From positions 181,461 to 245,460 of the forward strand of contig NZ_AXAP01000001.1 of assembly GCF_000472865.1 (NCBI RefSeq): 64,000 nucleotides of DNA, written 5' to 3'. Both the position numbers and the translations under genes were made by a program. Source of the stretch: Bradyrhizobium elkanii WSM2783. GTDB taxonomy: Bacteria > Pseudomonadota > Alphaproteobacteria > Rhizobiales > Xanthobacteraceae. A model generated the notes under the pieces. The model did no database searches, was not told the origin of the DNA, and saw only the letters and a list, made by a program, of their open reading frames with translations. Shown here one piece after another: positions 26,795 to 36,050 of this stretch. The first letter of the stretch is position 1; the number at the start of each line of letters is the position of its first letter.

Positions 26795-26995
26795 TCAGGC
26801 GCGGGTGATGCCGCCGTTTGAGGCGACGAGGAACGTTGCCGTGGTCGTGATGCTGCCCGGCAATCTTTTTGGGTTCCTCAGCACTGTTCGTGCAATTGCA
26901 GTCTGGTCTCGATACAACCGATCGAAATTGCGGCGAGAAGCGAACAGCGTCTTGTTGTTGAAGGTCACATCAAGAATGAACATCAGCTCGCGCAC
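26795..26995 (-). CDS. Possible small protein, unsupported
   Basis: A 66-residue open frame upstream of the FtcR-like gene on the same strand. It begins MRELMFILDV and includes NNKTLFASRRNFDRLYRDQT, which reads like a plausible protein, and a GAG lies ahead of an internal ATG (26983). No family was recognised and no strong ribosome-binding site is visible; it may be chance. Confidence 0.2.
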   Translation of the reverse strand: MRELMFILDVTFNNKTLFASRRNFDRLYRDQTAIARTVLRNPKRLPGSITTTATFLVASNGGITRA

Positions 26996-27506
26996 TGTCG
27001 AATCGGATCACGTCCATTACGTCGAAGTGGAGTATGATCGTCAAGCAATTGAACTAGGCATCTACTGCGAGACAACTCGTCAGCGAGTAGATGTTGCTTT
27101 ATTGAAACGCTTACTCAACCCATTTGCTCGGAATACTTGGCAATGTGCTCCTCTAAGTTGAAACAAAGGGAGAGAATTTTTCTGCCAAGAGCGACGATCG
27201 TCGTCATGGAACCGTCGTGGAACAAATTCGTGTTTCGACGAGATCATTTTTTTCGCGCGCGCTAGGCGGACTTTTCATCAATTGGCATCTCCGCCGTCGT
27301 CAAAACGCTGCGAAAACGCTTCGATAAGCATCGATCACTCGTAGCCGTGGAGTTGAAGTGGTGTCGCCAACACGAGATCATCGTGTGGCGCGACGCGAGA
27401 TCATCGGTCGATGTGATGAACGCTTGATTTTGGTGAGCGTCAAAACGTCGCATAGGTTCGATAGAGGCGCTGCTGTTCGTCATGCGTCGCATCAACAGGC
27501 GTGTAT

Positions 27507-27532
27507 CTGACGATCGACATGCAGATCGTCAG
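27507..27532. promoter_or_regulatory. Perfect 9-bp inverted repeat
   Basis: CTGACGATC and GATCGTCAG are perfect inverse complements separated by 8 bases. It stands in non-coding DNA between two - strand genes. No T-run follows on either strand, so an operator or RNA hairpin is more likely than a terminator. Confidence 0.4.
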
Positions 27533-27589
27533 CCGCGAGTGCAGTCTGCGGAAAGTGAAACATGTGGTGCTCGCGTTGCTGTGCGTGGC

Positions 27590-27700
27590 ATGCACGCAAT
27601 GCACGCTAGCGGTCACATGGAACTCAATGCACGCTAGCGGTCATAGGTGCGCCGCAGTGCATGCTATCGATCATATGGAATAATGCACGCTGGCGTGCAT
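27590..27700. repeat. Cluster of degenerate ATGCACGCTAGCGGTCA repeats
   Basis: Units start at about 27599, 27627, 27657 and 27683, with a partial one at 27590, spaced 26-30 bases. The shared core is ATGCACGCTAGCGGTCAYA followed by TGGAA in two units. The last unit is the perfect palindrome ATGCACGC-TG-GCGTGCAT. Units differ too much and are too few for CRISPR; multiple protein-binding sites are more likely. Confidence 0.55.
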
Positions 27701-27747
27701 ATCTGGCGAACTGACCGCATCACACGATCAGTCGTGCAGTGGCAACA

Positions 27748-28641
27748 TCAACGCGCGGAAGCAACGATGCCCTTGCTGGTCAATACTTGCCAGCCACCGT
27801 TCTCGTTCTTGATTTCCTCGATGCGACCCAGGTTCGGCACCTCCTGGCCCCGAGTAACCTCGATCACACCTGCTGGTCCTTCAAGTATGGCAACGCCCTC
27901 ATAAGCGCGCCGCACGCGCCAACCCGGGATGATCTCTCGTCGCGCCGTGGTTTGCCGCGGCTGCGCCTGAATAGTGCCAGTGACGTCGGAGGATGAAGCT
28001 GCCGCTACGGTTCGTGCAACCTGCGGCTTTGCTTCGACCATGCGTTCGACCTTGGTGGCCGATATCGATTGATCTCTTTCGACGCGCTCGACGCTTTGGA
28101 CCAGTCGGCCGTACCGGTCGCTCGCGGCTCGGTTTGCGGCGTCGAATGCGGTGCGGTTCGCCGCGACATCGCTTGATAGGCTCGCAACGTTGCGGCGCAG
28201 TTGCGACATCGCCTCACGGAGGTTGCGAAGCTCGGCATCCGATGCTGCGGTAATCGCAATGGGCCGAAGGACCAGGTAGGCGACGCCGCCTATGGAGATG
28301 AGAGAGGAGATCGCGACGATCACTGCAAGAGTGACGAACGGCGCGATCCATGTCCGTGGCTGCGGCTTCTTGACGACGAGCGTGGCGGCCGGGATCGGCG
28401 TACGCGCCTTGGGCCTGACAGGCTCTGGCCGCGGCATTGTGCGGGTGCGCTTCATGGTGGCGAGCGCCTCCTGGGCGAGCAGCTCGTCAACCGTGGCTGC
28501 GGCCGGGCGAGGGGCGGTGGCCTTCGCCTTATTGCCGGGTCGCGGCGGCGATGCGCCGCTCTTGCCGGCATCAGTGGCGGTTGGCTGCGGGGCAGTCGGC
28601 GTCGCTTCGGTTGCGGTCTCGTTGGTTGCTGGTTCGGCCAT
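27748..28641 (-). CDS. Membrane-anchored protein with long N-terminal tail, function unknown
   Basis: 297 residues. The first ~100 are A/P/T-rich with several basic residues and should be cytoplasmic. One membrane span follows (~105-132), then a helical stretch with coiled-coil character (LRNLREAMSQLRRNVASLSS), then a C-terminal domain of ~65 residues with GWRVRRAYEGVAILEGPAG and GQEVPNLGRIEEIKNENGGW. The C-terminal block looks like a conserved rhizobial module; I do not know its function. The start may be ATG 28641 or TTG 28659. Confidence 0.7.
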   Translation of the reverse strand: MAEPATNETATEATPTAPQPTATDAGKSGASPPRPGNKAKATAPRPAAATVDELLAQEALATMKRTRTMPRPEPVRPKARTPIPAATLVVKKPQPRTWIAPFVTLAVIVAISSLISIGGVAYLVLRPIAITAASDAELRNLREAMSQLRRNVASLSSDVAANRTAFDAANRAASDRYGRLVQSVERVERDQSISATKVERMVEAKPQVARTVAAASSSDVTGTIQAQPRQTTARREIIPGWRVRRAYEGVAILEGPAGVIEVTRGQEVPNLGRIEEIKNENGGWQVLTSKGIVASAR

Positions 28642-28821
28642 GATTTTGTCGGCGGACAAATCCTGATTTGCTGGATATCAAGCGAACCTTGCGTGAAACC
28701 TACGATCCCTCGGGCCAGCGGGAGGTGATGTTGGCGTTAGCAGCGGATCTTTCGCGATCGCAGCGGTCCGTCAGGTCCGCATCCGGAATGCAGCTCCCAT
28801 GTTGCCGGGAGCTGCGGCTGT

Positions 28822-30882
28822 TCAACGCTGCTTGCCGAGCAGCGCGATAGACAGCAGCGTGTCCTGATTGATGCCAGTGCCAGACCCTTGCAGGATGGCG
28901 AGCGCAGGTGACGTAACCTGGCTGCTGTTGTTCATCACATCGTACATCGCGGTAAACCGCTTTAGTAGCGCTGCAAGTTTCTCCGGATCGGCGAGATCCT
29001 TCAGGTTGAGGTGCTTTTCGACGATCTTTGCTTGCTGATCGATGTCCATGCTCCCCATCGCATCCGGCAGATTGTAGGTGGTTCGAAACACCTGCGCGAG
29101 AGCCCGGTCGGCGAGGATATCGTATGCGGACGTGATCTGTGCGGACTTTCGTTCGAAATACAGCGCCAGGCGAACACCGGCATTCGCCTCTCCCTGCTGC
29201 GCCTCCAACGTTTGCTGGAGATAGTTGTTCTGCGTCTCCAAGAGCTGGTCTCGCCTATGGGGCCCTATTGCCGGAATCCGGGCAATGTTGCCTTCCTTGT
29301 CGAAATTGAACGATGCCGCGATCTCGGCAAAGCGGGAGTCGCTGGCGGTGTTTGCGAAGCTCTTGGGATCGCTCAGATCGGAATTGAAGATCTTCTTGAG
29401 ATAGTCGTTGGTGACCTTCGTGGGATCCAGGCCGTTTGCAACAAGAACGATATCGACCAACTTCCTGTCCGAAAGCAGCTCGGAAACGCTCTCGATGCCT
29501 GCGATCGTGGTCTGGTAATACTTGGCGTCCTTCTCGGCCTTCTGGCGAAGGCTGTCCTTTTCCGTCGCGCTCGCAAATCGCGTTTTTGCGATGATGTAGT
29601 CCTTGACGATCTGCGTAACTTCAACCGAGTTCTGCGCCACCAGGGGCGTTGTCAGGTTGCCCTTGCTGTCAAAGTTGAAAGCGTGCGCGAGCTGTATGTA
29701 TCGGTCGTCTCGGAGGGTATAGGCATAGCTCGTCGGGTCGCTCAGATCGCTGGTGAGCACGGCCTTGATCGTGACCGGCGAGACTTTTTCCGGGTCAAGG
29801 CCAACCGCCTTGAGTGCGAAGTTATAGATGTTCGGCGCGGACATGAACTGTTGAACTGATTTTACATTGGAAATATTGGCCTTGAACTGCTTGATCGCGA
29901 GGGTTTCATTTTCTTCCTCCGCGTCGAGATATTCGGCCCCCTTGGTGAGGACAAATTTGTCGTTGGTGCTCTTCCGGTTCGCGTCGGTCTGAGCGGACTT
30001 GCCGGAAGCAAGCGTTCCATCTGCCGAAAACTCGAACGCGCCGGCGAGATCGAAATAGTGGCCGATTGTGGTGAGAGAGTCCTGGTAGCTCGATATGTCT
30101 GCCCTGCTTTGCGCCAACCGGTTTGTTTCGGTCGTAATCTTCGCTCTCAAGCCTGGTACATCGGCGCCAGGCTGCGATAGCTGCGACATATACTGCGCAA
30201 TTTTCGCATTGGCATCGGCGGCAACCGCCTGCGCCTGACCGAGCTTGGCATTGATCGTATCCTTCTGGGGACCCCAAACGGTGTTAACATAACTGTTCGG
30301 ATCGGATGGATCGCTGCTCAAGACCTTCCGTATCGTGTCACGCGACCAATTGCTGTCGTCGATGCCGAACGCCTCGAACACATATGTGCGAAGGCGGTCG
30401 TCATTCAGCAGCTCATCGACGTTTTTGACGCGGCCGATCACGATGTTGTAGTAGTTCGTGTCTTCGTCGATTGCGTCGACCCGCTTTTGGACCGATGCCG
30501 TGTACAGGCCGATCATCTCGTCAGTCTGGTTTGACGATTGCGCAGCGGGCGTATCGGAGCCTGTGAAGGAAAATGCTGACGCGAAATCACGAAAACGCTT
30601 GTCCGTCAGTTTGTTGGCGAAGCTGTTCGCGTCGAGGAGATTGCTCTCCAGCACCTTTTTCATGAAGGCTTTTGCATAGATCATATCCTCCAGCCCGTAT
30701 GCCTTCATCGCATACTGGTAGAGCCGGTCGTTCTTCAGAAACTCATCGACGGTTTTGATCTTGCCTATGTTTTCTTTGTAGTAGGCGGCGCTTCGTGTCA
30801 CGTCAGCCTGCTGCGCGACCCGCGTCAGGGACTGCTGGAGGTTGCGCACGACGGAATTGTAGCTGGCGTACGTCGACACCAT
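28822..30882 (-). CDS. DUF1217 repeat protein, flagellum-associated
   Basis: 686 residues containing about five copies of a ~100-residue module. Each has a start like VDEFLKNDRLYQYAMKAYGL, then a VLxSDLSDPxSF stretch and an RFxxxAxAFNF ending. Modules begin roughly at residues 45, 160, 325, 460 and 590. The family (DUF1217) is often found in rhizobial flagellar loci and is thought to be secreted by the flagellar system. ATG 30882 is chosen because AAAGGA lies 7-8 bases upstream; the longer frame starts in unlikely sequence. Confidence 0.82.
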   Translation of the reverse strand: MVSTYASYNSVVRNLQQSLTRVAQQADVTRSAAYYKENIGKIKTVDEFLKNDRLYQYAMKAYGLEDMIYAKAFMKKVLESNLLDANSFANKLTDKRFRDFASAFSFTGSDTPAAQSSNQTDEMIGLYTASVQKRVDAIDEDTNYYNIVIGRVKNVDELLNDDRLRTYVFEAFGIDDSNWSRDTIRKVLSSDPSDPNSYVNTVWGPQKDTINAKLGQAQAVAADANAKIAQYMSQLSQPGADVPGLRAKITTETNRLAQSRADISSYQDSLTTIGHYFDLAGAFEFSADGTLASGKSAQTDANRKSTNDKFVLTKGAEYLDAEEENETLAIKQFKANISNVKSVQQFMSAPNIYNFALKAVGLDPEKVSPVTIKAVLTSDLSDPTSYAYTLRDDRYIQLAHAFNFDSKGNLTTPLVAQNSVEVTQIVKDYIIAKTRFASATEKDSLRQKAEKDAKYYQTTIAGIESVSELLSDRKLVDIVLVANGLDPTKVTNDYLKKIFNSDLSDPKSFANTASDSRFAEIAASFNFDKEGNIARIPAIGPHRRDQLLETQNNYLQQTLEAQQGEANAGVRLALYFERKSAQITSAYDILADRALAQVFRTTYNLPDAMGSMDIDQQAKIVEKHLNLKDLADPEKLAALLKRFTAMYDVMNNSSQVTSPALAILQGSGTGINQDTLLSIALLGKQR

Positions 30883-31097
30883 CGATCCATCCTTTTTGGA
30901 AAGCTCCCTGATATAATGACCATCTTCCTTGCGTGAAGCTGGCAGGGTTGCTGGAACAAGGCGCTCGCCCAGTATCGGCGGCCTCCGTACCGGGAGGTTG
31001 AGGCGGCATCCGGCGGAGCCGTTGATGTTCCGCGAAGCCATGTTCCGACGCAGACGTCACCGACAGAGCAGGGCAGTATCGGTGTTGCGCAGGCCGG

Positions 31098-31457
31098 TCA
31101 GTTGCGCTGGGCCGTCCAATAACCTGCGCAGCGCGCATTGCCGGAATGACCGCTCCAGGTTCCACGACCGTACGGACCGACGAGCCTGCCGGATCCGGAA
31201 GCATATTTCTCGTGCACGGTCACAGAAGCGCGGACTGCGCCGGATGGAGCCACGCGTCCCCTGAAATTCACCAGATTGGGGTGAGTGACGATGCCGTTGA
31301 TGATGTTGACGGAGAAATTGTACGTCGGATCACAGGGACCGTATTGCGTGACGAACAGGAGACTCCAAGGGCCGTCATAGGCAGACCGCGCATCGGCGTT
31401 GGTAACGAAGAGCGAGCCCATACCGGCAATTGCGATTGCGAGCAGAAGCCGTTTCAT
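31098..31457 (-). CDS. Small secreted protein of unknown function
   Basis: 119 residues with a strong signal peptide (LLLAIAIAGMGSLFVTNADA). The mature part starts YDGPWSLLFVTQYGPCDPTYNF and contains a pair of cysteines and many glycines. The AGGAGGGAATGTC sequence before ATG 31457 is an excellent ribosome-binding site and settles the start. The type is common in Bradyrhizobium, but I know no function for it. Confidence 0.7.
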   Translation of the reverse strand: MKRLLLAIAIAGMGSLFVTNADARSAYDGPWSLLFVTQYGPCDPTYNFSVNIINGIVTHPNLVNFRGRVAPSGAVRASVTVHEKYASGSGRLVGPYGRGTWSGHSGNARCAGYWTAQRN

Positions 31458-31783
31458 GACATTCCCTCCTAAGGCTACTCGGATAAACAACGTGAACATC
31501 CTAAATTGCGGACCATTGGCGGTCGCATCCGCACCGATATGCTGGTGAAGATAGATGTAGGTTGGCTTCCACAGCCGGTCCTGAAAAATTCCGTTGAGCC
31601 ACCTCACTATGGCGTTACAACGGATGGCAGCGGCCTTGCGGCCCGCATTCTGTGGCGCCGCAGCAGAGAGAATGCGACGCCGCCAAGCACAGCCGGAGGA
31701 TGTAGCTCAGTCAGCTTGCCGACTAGAATCCTCGCGTCTCAAACGCACGATGATTGCCCCTCGGAATGGGCCGACGGAGCGCC

Positions 31784-33436
31784 TCAGGACATGCGATACA
31801 GGGATTTCGCATTGTCGCGCAGGCGGAGCGGGAAGGGCGGTGCTTCAGATGGCGAAGTAACGACTTCGATGTAGACTCCGCTCTGCGCGCCGGCGGCGCT
31901 TCGCAACGCTTGGTCGAGTTCGCCGCACGTCGTCGCGCGCGCCGTCATCCAGCCGTCGCAACCCAGCACCCGCGGCAGCTCGGCATATCGCCAGGATGGG
32001 ACGTCGTTGTAGGCAACGGCAGGCTCCTTGGCCAGGAGCCGCTCGATGAGATAGCCGCCATTGTTCAGCACGAAGATCACCGGTTTCAAACCGAGCCGGG
32101 CAAACTGGCTGATTTCCTGCACCGTAAATTGATGAGAGCCTTCTCCGGTCACGAGCACCGTGCGTCGGTGTGGGGCGGCAGCGGCGGCGCCGAGCGCGGC
32201 CGGCGTTGCCCAGCCGATCGATCCCCATAGCCCCTGGTTGTGGAAGCTCGCGCCCCGCGGCAGCCGCGCGAAACCTAGCCCCATGGAGACCGTGCCAGTC
32301 TCCGCGACGACGATATCGTCGGGTCGTATGAACTTGTTCCAGCGCGAATAGAGCGCGGCAGCGGTGATAGGGTCGTCGCCGCTGCCGCTTTCCGCGCCAA
32401 TCGGGTCGGCACAAGACGGCGTGACGACCTTGCTGTGCTTGCCGAGGCGCTTCGCCAGGGCAGCGAGCACATCGGCCATCTCGAGGCCGGAATGCGTGCG
32501 CCCCTGCAATGTGGTGTGGTGATGACCTATCGAAATGAGCCGTGCCGGGTCCAGTTTGGCCGTGAAGGCGCCGGTGTTCAGGTCACTGAATAGCGTGCCG
32601 ATGGCGAGCACGAGATCGCAGCTCTCGACGAACTGGCGCACATCCTCGTTCATCAATCGTCCGGCATACATTCCGACATACGCCGACTGGCTTTCGTCGA
32701 GCACGGATTTGTCGAGAAACATGGTGGCGAATGGCAGGCCGGACGCGTCAACGATCGCCTGCATCGTCCGCTGCAGGCCGGTGCGCGCCACCAGGAGGCC
32801 GGGCAGGATGCACGCGGTCTTGGCCCGATCGATGTTTGACAGGATTGCATTCACAACCTTCTCGAGAAGGACGGGATCGCTTCCAGGAGCGGCGAGAGGC
32901 TGAGCGCTTCCAAGCACGGGCCGGTCGGCAAGATCGGCGGGAAAGGCCATGTAGACGGGCCTCCGATGATAGAATGCCTCAAACAGGAGGCGTTCGGTCT
33001 CATATGCAGCATTCTGCGGCGTGATGACCGAGTGCGCGCAGACCACCGGCTCGGTCATGCGGCGGAACAGATCGAATTCGCCGTTGCCCAGCGTATGGTG
33101 CAGCACGGAGCGCGCGGCTTGCGCGGCCGTAGGCGGCATTCCGACCAGGTGGAAAACGGGGAGATGTTCGGCGTAAGCGCCGGCGATGCCGTTCAGCGCG
33201 CTGAGCTCGCCTACGCCATAGGTTGTACAGACAGCGCCGGCGCCATTGATCCGCGCATAGCCATCAGCGGCATAGGCGGCGTTGAGCTCGTTACAGCATC
33301 CAATCCAGCGCAGACCCGGTTCGCTATACGTCGCATCGTTGAGCGGAAAGGAGAAGTCGCCCGGAACGCCAAAAACATCGCTGATGCCGACATCACGCAG
33401 CCGCGAGAGCACATGCTGAACAACGGTTCTTGACAT
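31784..33436 (-). CDS. ThDP-dependent 2-keto acid decarboxylase (indolepyruvate/phenylpyruvate decarboxylase type)
   Basis: A 550-residue ThDP decarboxylase. The catalytic glutamate lies in CCNELNAAYAADGYAR (~residue 48), the HH pair in SVLHHTLGNGEF, and the ThDP/Mg site in GEGSHQFTVQEISQF (~residue 430) with NNGGYLIE. The family converts indolepyruvate or phenylpyruvate to the aldehyde and in plant-associated bacteria can feed indole-3-acetic acid synthesis; pyruvate decarboxylase is the alternative. ATG 33436 directly follows a GTG codon. It stands alone, next to a DUF1127 gene 12 bases upstream on the same strand. Confidence 0.88.
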   Translation of the reverse strand: MSRTVVQHVLSRLRDVGISDVFGVPGDFSFPLNDATYSEPGLRWIGCCNELNAAYAADGYARINGAGAVCTTYGVGELSALNGIAGAYAEHLPVFHLVGMPPTAAQAARSVLHHTLGNGEFDLFRRMTEPVVCAHSVITPQNAAYETERLLFEAFYHRRPVYMAFPADLADRPVLGSAQPLAAPGSDPVLLEKVVNAILSNIDRAKTACILPGLLVARTGLQRTMQAIVDASGLPFATMFLDKSVLDESQSAYVGMYAGRLMNEDVRQFVESCDLVLAIGTLFSDLNTGAFTAKLDPARLISIGHHHTTLQGRTHSGLEMADVLAALAKRLGKHSKVVTPSCADPIGAESGSGDDPITAAALYSRWNKFIRPDDIVVAETGTVSMGLGFARLPRGASFHNQGLWGSIGWATPAALGAAAAAPHRRTVLVTGEGSHQFTVQEISQFARLGLKPVIFVLNNGGYLIERLLAKEPAVAYNDVPSWRYAELPRVLGCDGWMTARATTCGELDQALRSAAGAQSGVYIEVVTSPSEAPPFPLRLRDNAKSLYRMS

Positions 33437-33448
33437 CACGCGGTCTCG

Positions 33449-33649
33449 TCAACACTCGCGACAAAATCGAACGGTGAACTCGACGTGGGAGCGGTCTCGA
33501 ATACCCATCTCGCGCAAGGTTTGATCATCAAGCGCAGCGAGCGCTCGGACTGCTCGTCTGACTTCGCGCTCGTTTTCCCACTGTGTCCACATTGAGGGCG
33601 CACTTGAGAGGGAAGTACCGAAAGAAGACCTGTCCACAACAAACTCCAC
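33449..33649 (-). CDS. DUF1127 small protein
   Basis: 66 residues or fewer. The C-terminal half RALAALDDQTLREMGIRDRS is the DUF1127 signature, a small arginine-rich domain linked in other alphaproteobacteria to RNA binding and phosphate or stress responses. The start is uncertain: GTG 33649 gives 66 residues; ATG 33592 gives 47, closer to the family's length. Neither has a clear ribosome-binding site. It lies 12 bases ahead of the decarboxylase gene and may be cotranscribed. Confidence 0.65.
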   Translation of the reverse strand: MEFVVDRSSFGTSLSSAPSMWTQWENEREVRRAVRALAALDDQTLREMGIRDRSHVEFTVRFCREC

Positions 33650-33912
33650 GACTGTTGGCTGGACTAAATGTGGTTTTCCTTCGTTACGACACGATAACCC
33701 AGCGCGAAAATCTGGTTACATCTGAAATGATTGACGGTGCGGCCGGCACAATTCACTTAGGCGTGTAGCTTGCCGGGAAACTGTCGCCGGTAATCGAAGG
33801 TCGCCGATAAACCAAAAGAGAAATCTCTGCGTGCGCCTGTGACGGCTTCGTGATCGCCGCAACAACGAGCATTCGATCATGAAAGGCGACAGAATGCTCC
33901 TGTAGCGTTGCT

Positions 33913-34740
33913 CTAATGCTTTGAACTGCGAGGCGCGAGCGGCACCTGCCGTTCAGCCATATAGCGGCCCGGCGTCGTGCCGAGCGTTTTCCTGAACATC
34001 GTGACGAAACTGCCCGCGCTCTCATAGCCGAGATCCATGGCCACTTGCTGGATCGTAGCGCCGCCCGCCAGCCATTGCAGTGCGAGCACGATGTTGAGCT
34101 GCTGCCGCCAGCGGCCGAAGGTCATGCCGGTCTGCCGGGCAATCATGCGCGCCAGTGTTCGCTCGCTAAGTCCGGCGCGCTTGGCCCAGATCTCCATCGT
34201 CGCCTGGGCCGACGGATCGGCCATCATCATGTCGACGATCTTGCGCAGCCGGCGATCCGTTGGCATCGGCAGATGCAACTTGCCCACCGGCGCCACCGCG
34301 ACTTCATCGAGCAGGAGGGCCACAAGGTGCGTCTCCATGCCTCCCTCGGGATAAGCAATCGGGAAACTGGCAGACCGGACCAGGAGCTCCCGCAGGAGTG
34401 GCGTGACCGAAATCGTGCAGCAGTTGGCGGGCAGGTTCGCGGCGATGGCGGGATCGATAAAGGCATTATAGCCTTCGATCTCGCCCGCCACCTTGATGCT
34501 GTGCGATACGTCGCCGGGAATCCAGATTGCGCTTTGCGGCGGCACGATCCAAAGGCCGCCTTCGAGCTCGCAGGTCAGAACGCCGCGCAGTGACAGCAGA
34601 AGCTGCGCCTTCCGGTGGCTGTGAAAATCAAGCTCGACGCCGGTCGTGACCGTCGTGATGCCGTAGGTGACCACAGCGCGCGCCACCTCATCCGGATCGA
34701 CGAAATTAACCCGATCGCTCAGATCAGTAAGGATTGGCAT
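33913..34740 (-). CDS. AraC-family transcription regulator
   Basis: 275 residues. The N-terminal cupin-like domain has HSHRKAQLLLSLRG and IPGDVSHSIKV. The C-terminal AraC domain has two helix-turn-helix motifs, the first around MEIWAKRAGLSERTLARMI and the second around TIQQVAMDLGYESAGSFVTMFRKTLGTTPGRYM. It is divergent from the flavoprotein gene at 34885 and probably controls it through the 144-base gap. ATG 34740 is preferred; TTG 34755 would add five residues. Confidence 0.88.
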   Translation of the reverse strand: MPILTDLSDRVNFVDPDEVARAVVTYGITTVTTGVELDFHSHRKAQLLLSLRGVLTCELEGGLWIVPPQSAIWIPGDVSHSIKVAGEIEGYNAFIDPAIAANLPANCCTISVTPLLRELLVRSASFPIAYPEGGMETHLVALLLDEVAVAPVGKLHLPMPTDRRLRKIVDMMMADPSAQATMEIWAKRAGLSERTLARMIARQTGMTFGRWRQQLNIVLALQWLAGGATIQQVAMDLGYESAGSFVTMFRKTLGTTPGRYMAERQVPLAPRSSKH

Positions 34741-34884
34741 TCCAATCGATTCCAATTTCCGCGGAAGTGCATTGGCAGGAATTCAGAATATAATGTCAGA
34801 ATTGCCTGATGCTGCCAACCGCGCGAAGGCCTATCCGTCCTGAACCGTCATTGGCGCAAGCGCTGAACTCTTGGTGGATATTGG

Positions 34885-35895
34885 ATGAGCAAACAGATCG
34901 CCACTGTCGCGGAACTTGAAGCGATCATCGGCAAGACGCCCCTGCCGACGACGCTCAAGGTGATCGACCATCTTGATGAAGGTGCGTTGCGCTGGATCCG
35001 GCTTTCGCCGTTTTGCTTTACCGCCTTCGGTGACACTTCTGATATCGCGGTGACGATGGCGGGCGGCGATCCCGGCTTCGCATTCGCCAGCGCGCACGAG
35101 CTGCGGCTACCCACCGCGTTGCTCGATGATGCGGCACTCGCCCGGGCCGGTGTCGGGTTCGCCTCGCTGTTTCCGCTGCCAGGCATCACGGAGACGTTGC
35201 GGGTCAACGGAAGGGTAGCCGAGGTTCGGCATGATGAAATCCGTATCGCGGTGGAGGAATGCTACGGTCATTGCGGCAAGGCGCTGATCCGCTCGGATTT
35301 TTGGACCGCTGCGCCGATCGCTGTAGTGCCGCCAGACGTCCCGACCTTCATCGCCGATTGTCGTTTCCTTGCGCTGGCCACCACGGATGCTCAGGGCCGA
35401 GCGGATCTCAGCCCGAAGGGCGATCCAGCCGGCATGATGGCGCATCTCGAGGGCTCGCGGCTCTGGTTTGCCGATCGTCCGGGAAACCGTCGCGTCGATA
35501 GTTTTCGCAACATCATCACTCAGCCCCGCGTCGCCGCTGCGCTGCTCGTCCCTGGCTCGACCCACGTCGTGAGGTTATCGGGGACGGCCTACATGACCGA
35601 CGACGAAGCGATGCGCGCGCAATTCCGGGTGCAGGACAAGACGCCGGCGCTCGCCATACGGATCGACGATCTCAGCCTCTCGATGTCCGAAAGCCGCGCC
35701 CTCGTTCGAACGCATCTCTGGCCAATGTCCGGCCGCCCCGCCATCGACCCCGCGAAGGTCTTCACCGAGCATATCAAGCTCAACAAGGCCAACGGACTTG
35801 GAGCCCGGCTTACAAGCGCTGCATTGTCCGTTCCCGGCATGACGGGCCTTCTGAAGAAGGGACTGGAGAACGAATACAAAAATAATCTCTACTAG
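34885..35895 (+). CDS. PPOX-type FMN flavoprotein (pyridoxamine 5'-phosphate oxidase family)
   Basis: 336 residues, long for this family. The central domain has the PPOX pattern FIADCRFLALATTDAQGRADLSPKGD, then LWFADRPGNRRVDSFRNI and RLSGTAYMTDD, matching the FMN-binding split barrel. Such proteins are often uncharacterised FMN reductases or oxidases. The N-terminal ~125 residues are less familiar. It is divergent from the AraC gene. The stop codon TAG is the edge of repeat copy 3. Confidence 0.82.
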   Translation: MSKQIATVAELEAIIGKTPLPTTLKVIDHLDEGALRWIRLSPFCFTAFGDTSDIAVTMAGGDPGFAFASAHELRLPTALLDDAALARAGVGFASLFPLPGITETLRVNGRVAEVRHDEIRIAVEECYGHCGKALIRSDFWTAAPIAVVPPDVPTFIADCRFLALATTDAQGRADLSPKGDPAGMMAHLEGSRLWFADRPGNRRVDSFRNIITQPRVAAALLVPGSTHVVRLSGTAYMTDDEAMRAQFRVQDKTPALAIRIDDLSLSMSESRALVRTHLWPMSGRPAIDPAKVFTEHIKLNKANGLGARLTSAALSVPGMTGLLKKGLENEYKNNLY

Positions 35896-36005
35896 AGCAT
35901 GATCCGGAAAAGTGTGAAGCGGTTTTCCGAAAAGATCATGCTCAACAATAATCTAAAGCGCGATGATGATTCATCCTCATCTCGTCGCGCTTTCGAGCAT
36001 GATCC
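35896..36005 (+). repeat. Dispersed AGCATGATCC-type repeat, copy 3
   Basis: AGCATGATCCGGAAAAGTGTGAAGCGGTTTTCC is followed by GATCATGCT, AACAATAATCTAAAGCGCGATGATGATTCATCC, and ends GCGCTTTCGAGCATGATCC. The internal part differs from copy 2, so this is a sister subtype sharing the 5' block. It abuts the flavoprotein stop codon. Confidence 0.8.
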
Positions 36006-36050
36006 CGGCAAAGCAATTGCGAGGACGCTTCTACAGCTTCGATGCCAAGC

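Larger units (their letters stand above)
26651..27747. other. 1.1 kb gene-poor region with short repeats
   Basis: No convincing coding sequence. The stretch lies upstream of the FtcR-like gene and downstream of the next - strand gene. It is more AT-rich than its neighbours and contains repeated CGAGATCAT words (about 27238, 27372 and 27397), a perfect 9-bp inverted repeat (27507-27532) and a cluster of ATGCACGC repeats (27590-27700). Most likely regulatory, or the remains of decayed sequence. Confidence 0.6.

Noticed and set aside
26805..27161. 118-residue + strand open frame in the gene-poor region
   Set aside because: No ribosome-binding site, no recognisable domain, and a competing frame on the other strand reads more like protein.
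27590..27700. Possible CRISPR array
   Set aside because: Repeats are imperfect, the spacing consists mostly of repeat sequence rather than unique spacers, and no cas gene is near.
31685..31720. tRNA-like stretch GGAGGATGTAGCTCAG
   Set aside because: Resembles a D-arm start, but no matching acceptor, anticodon or T arm can be folded.
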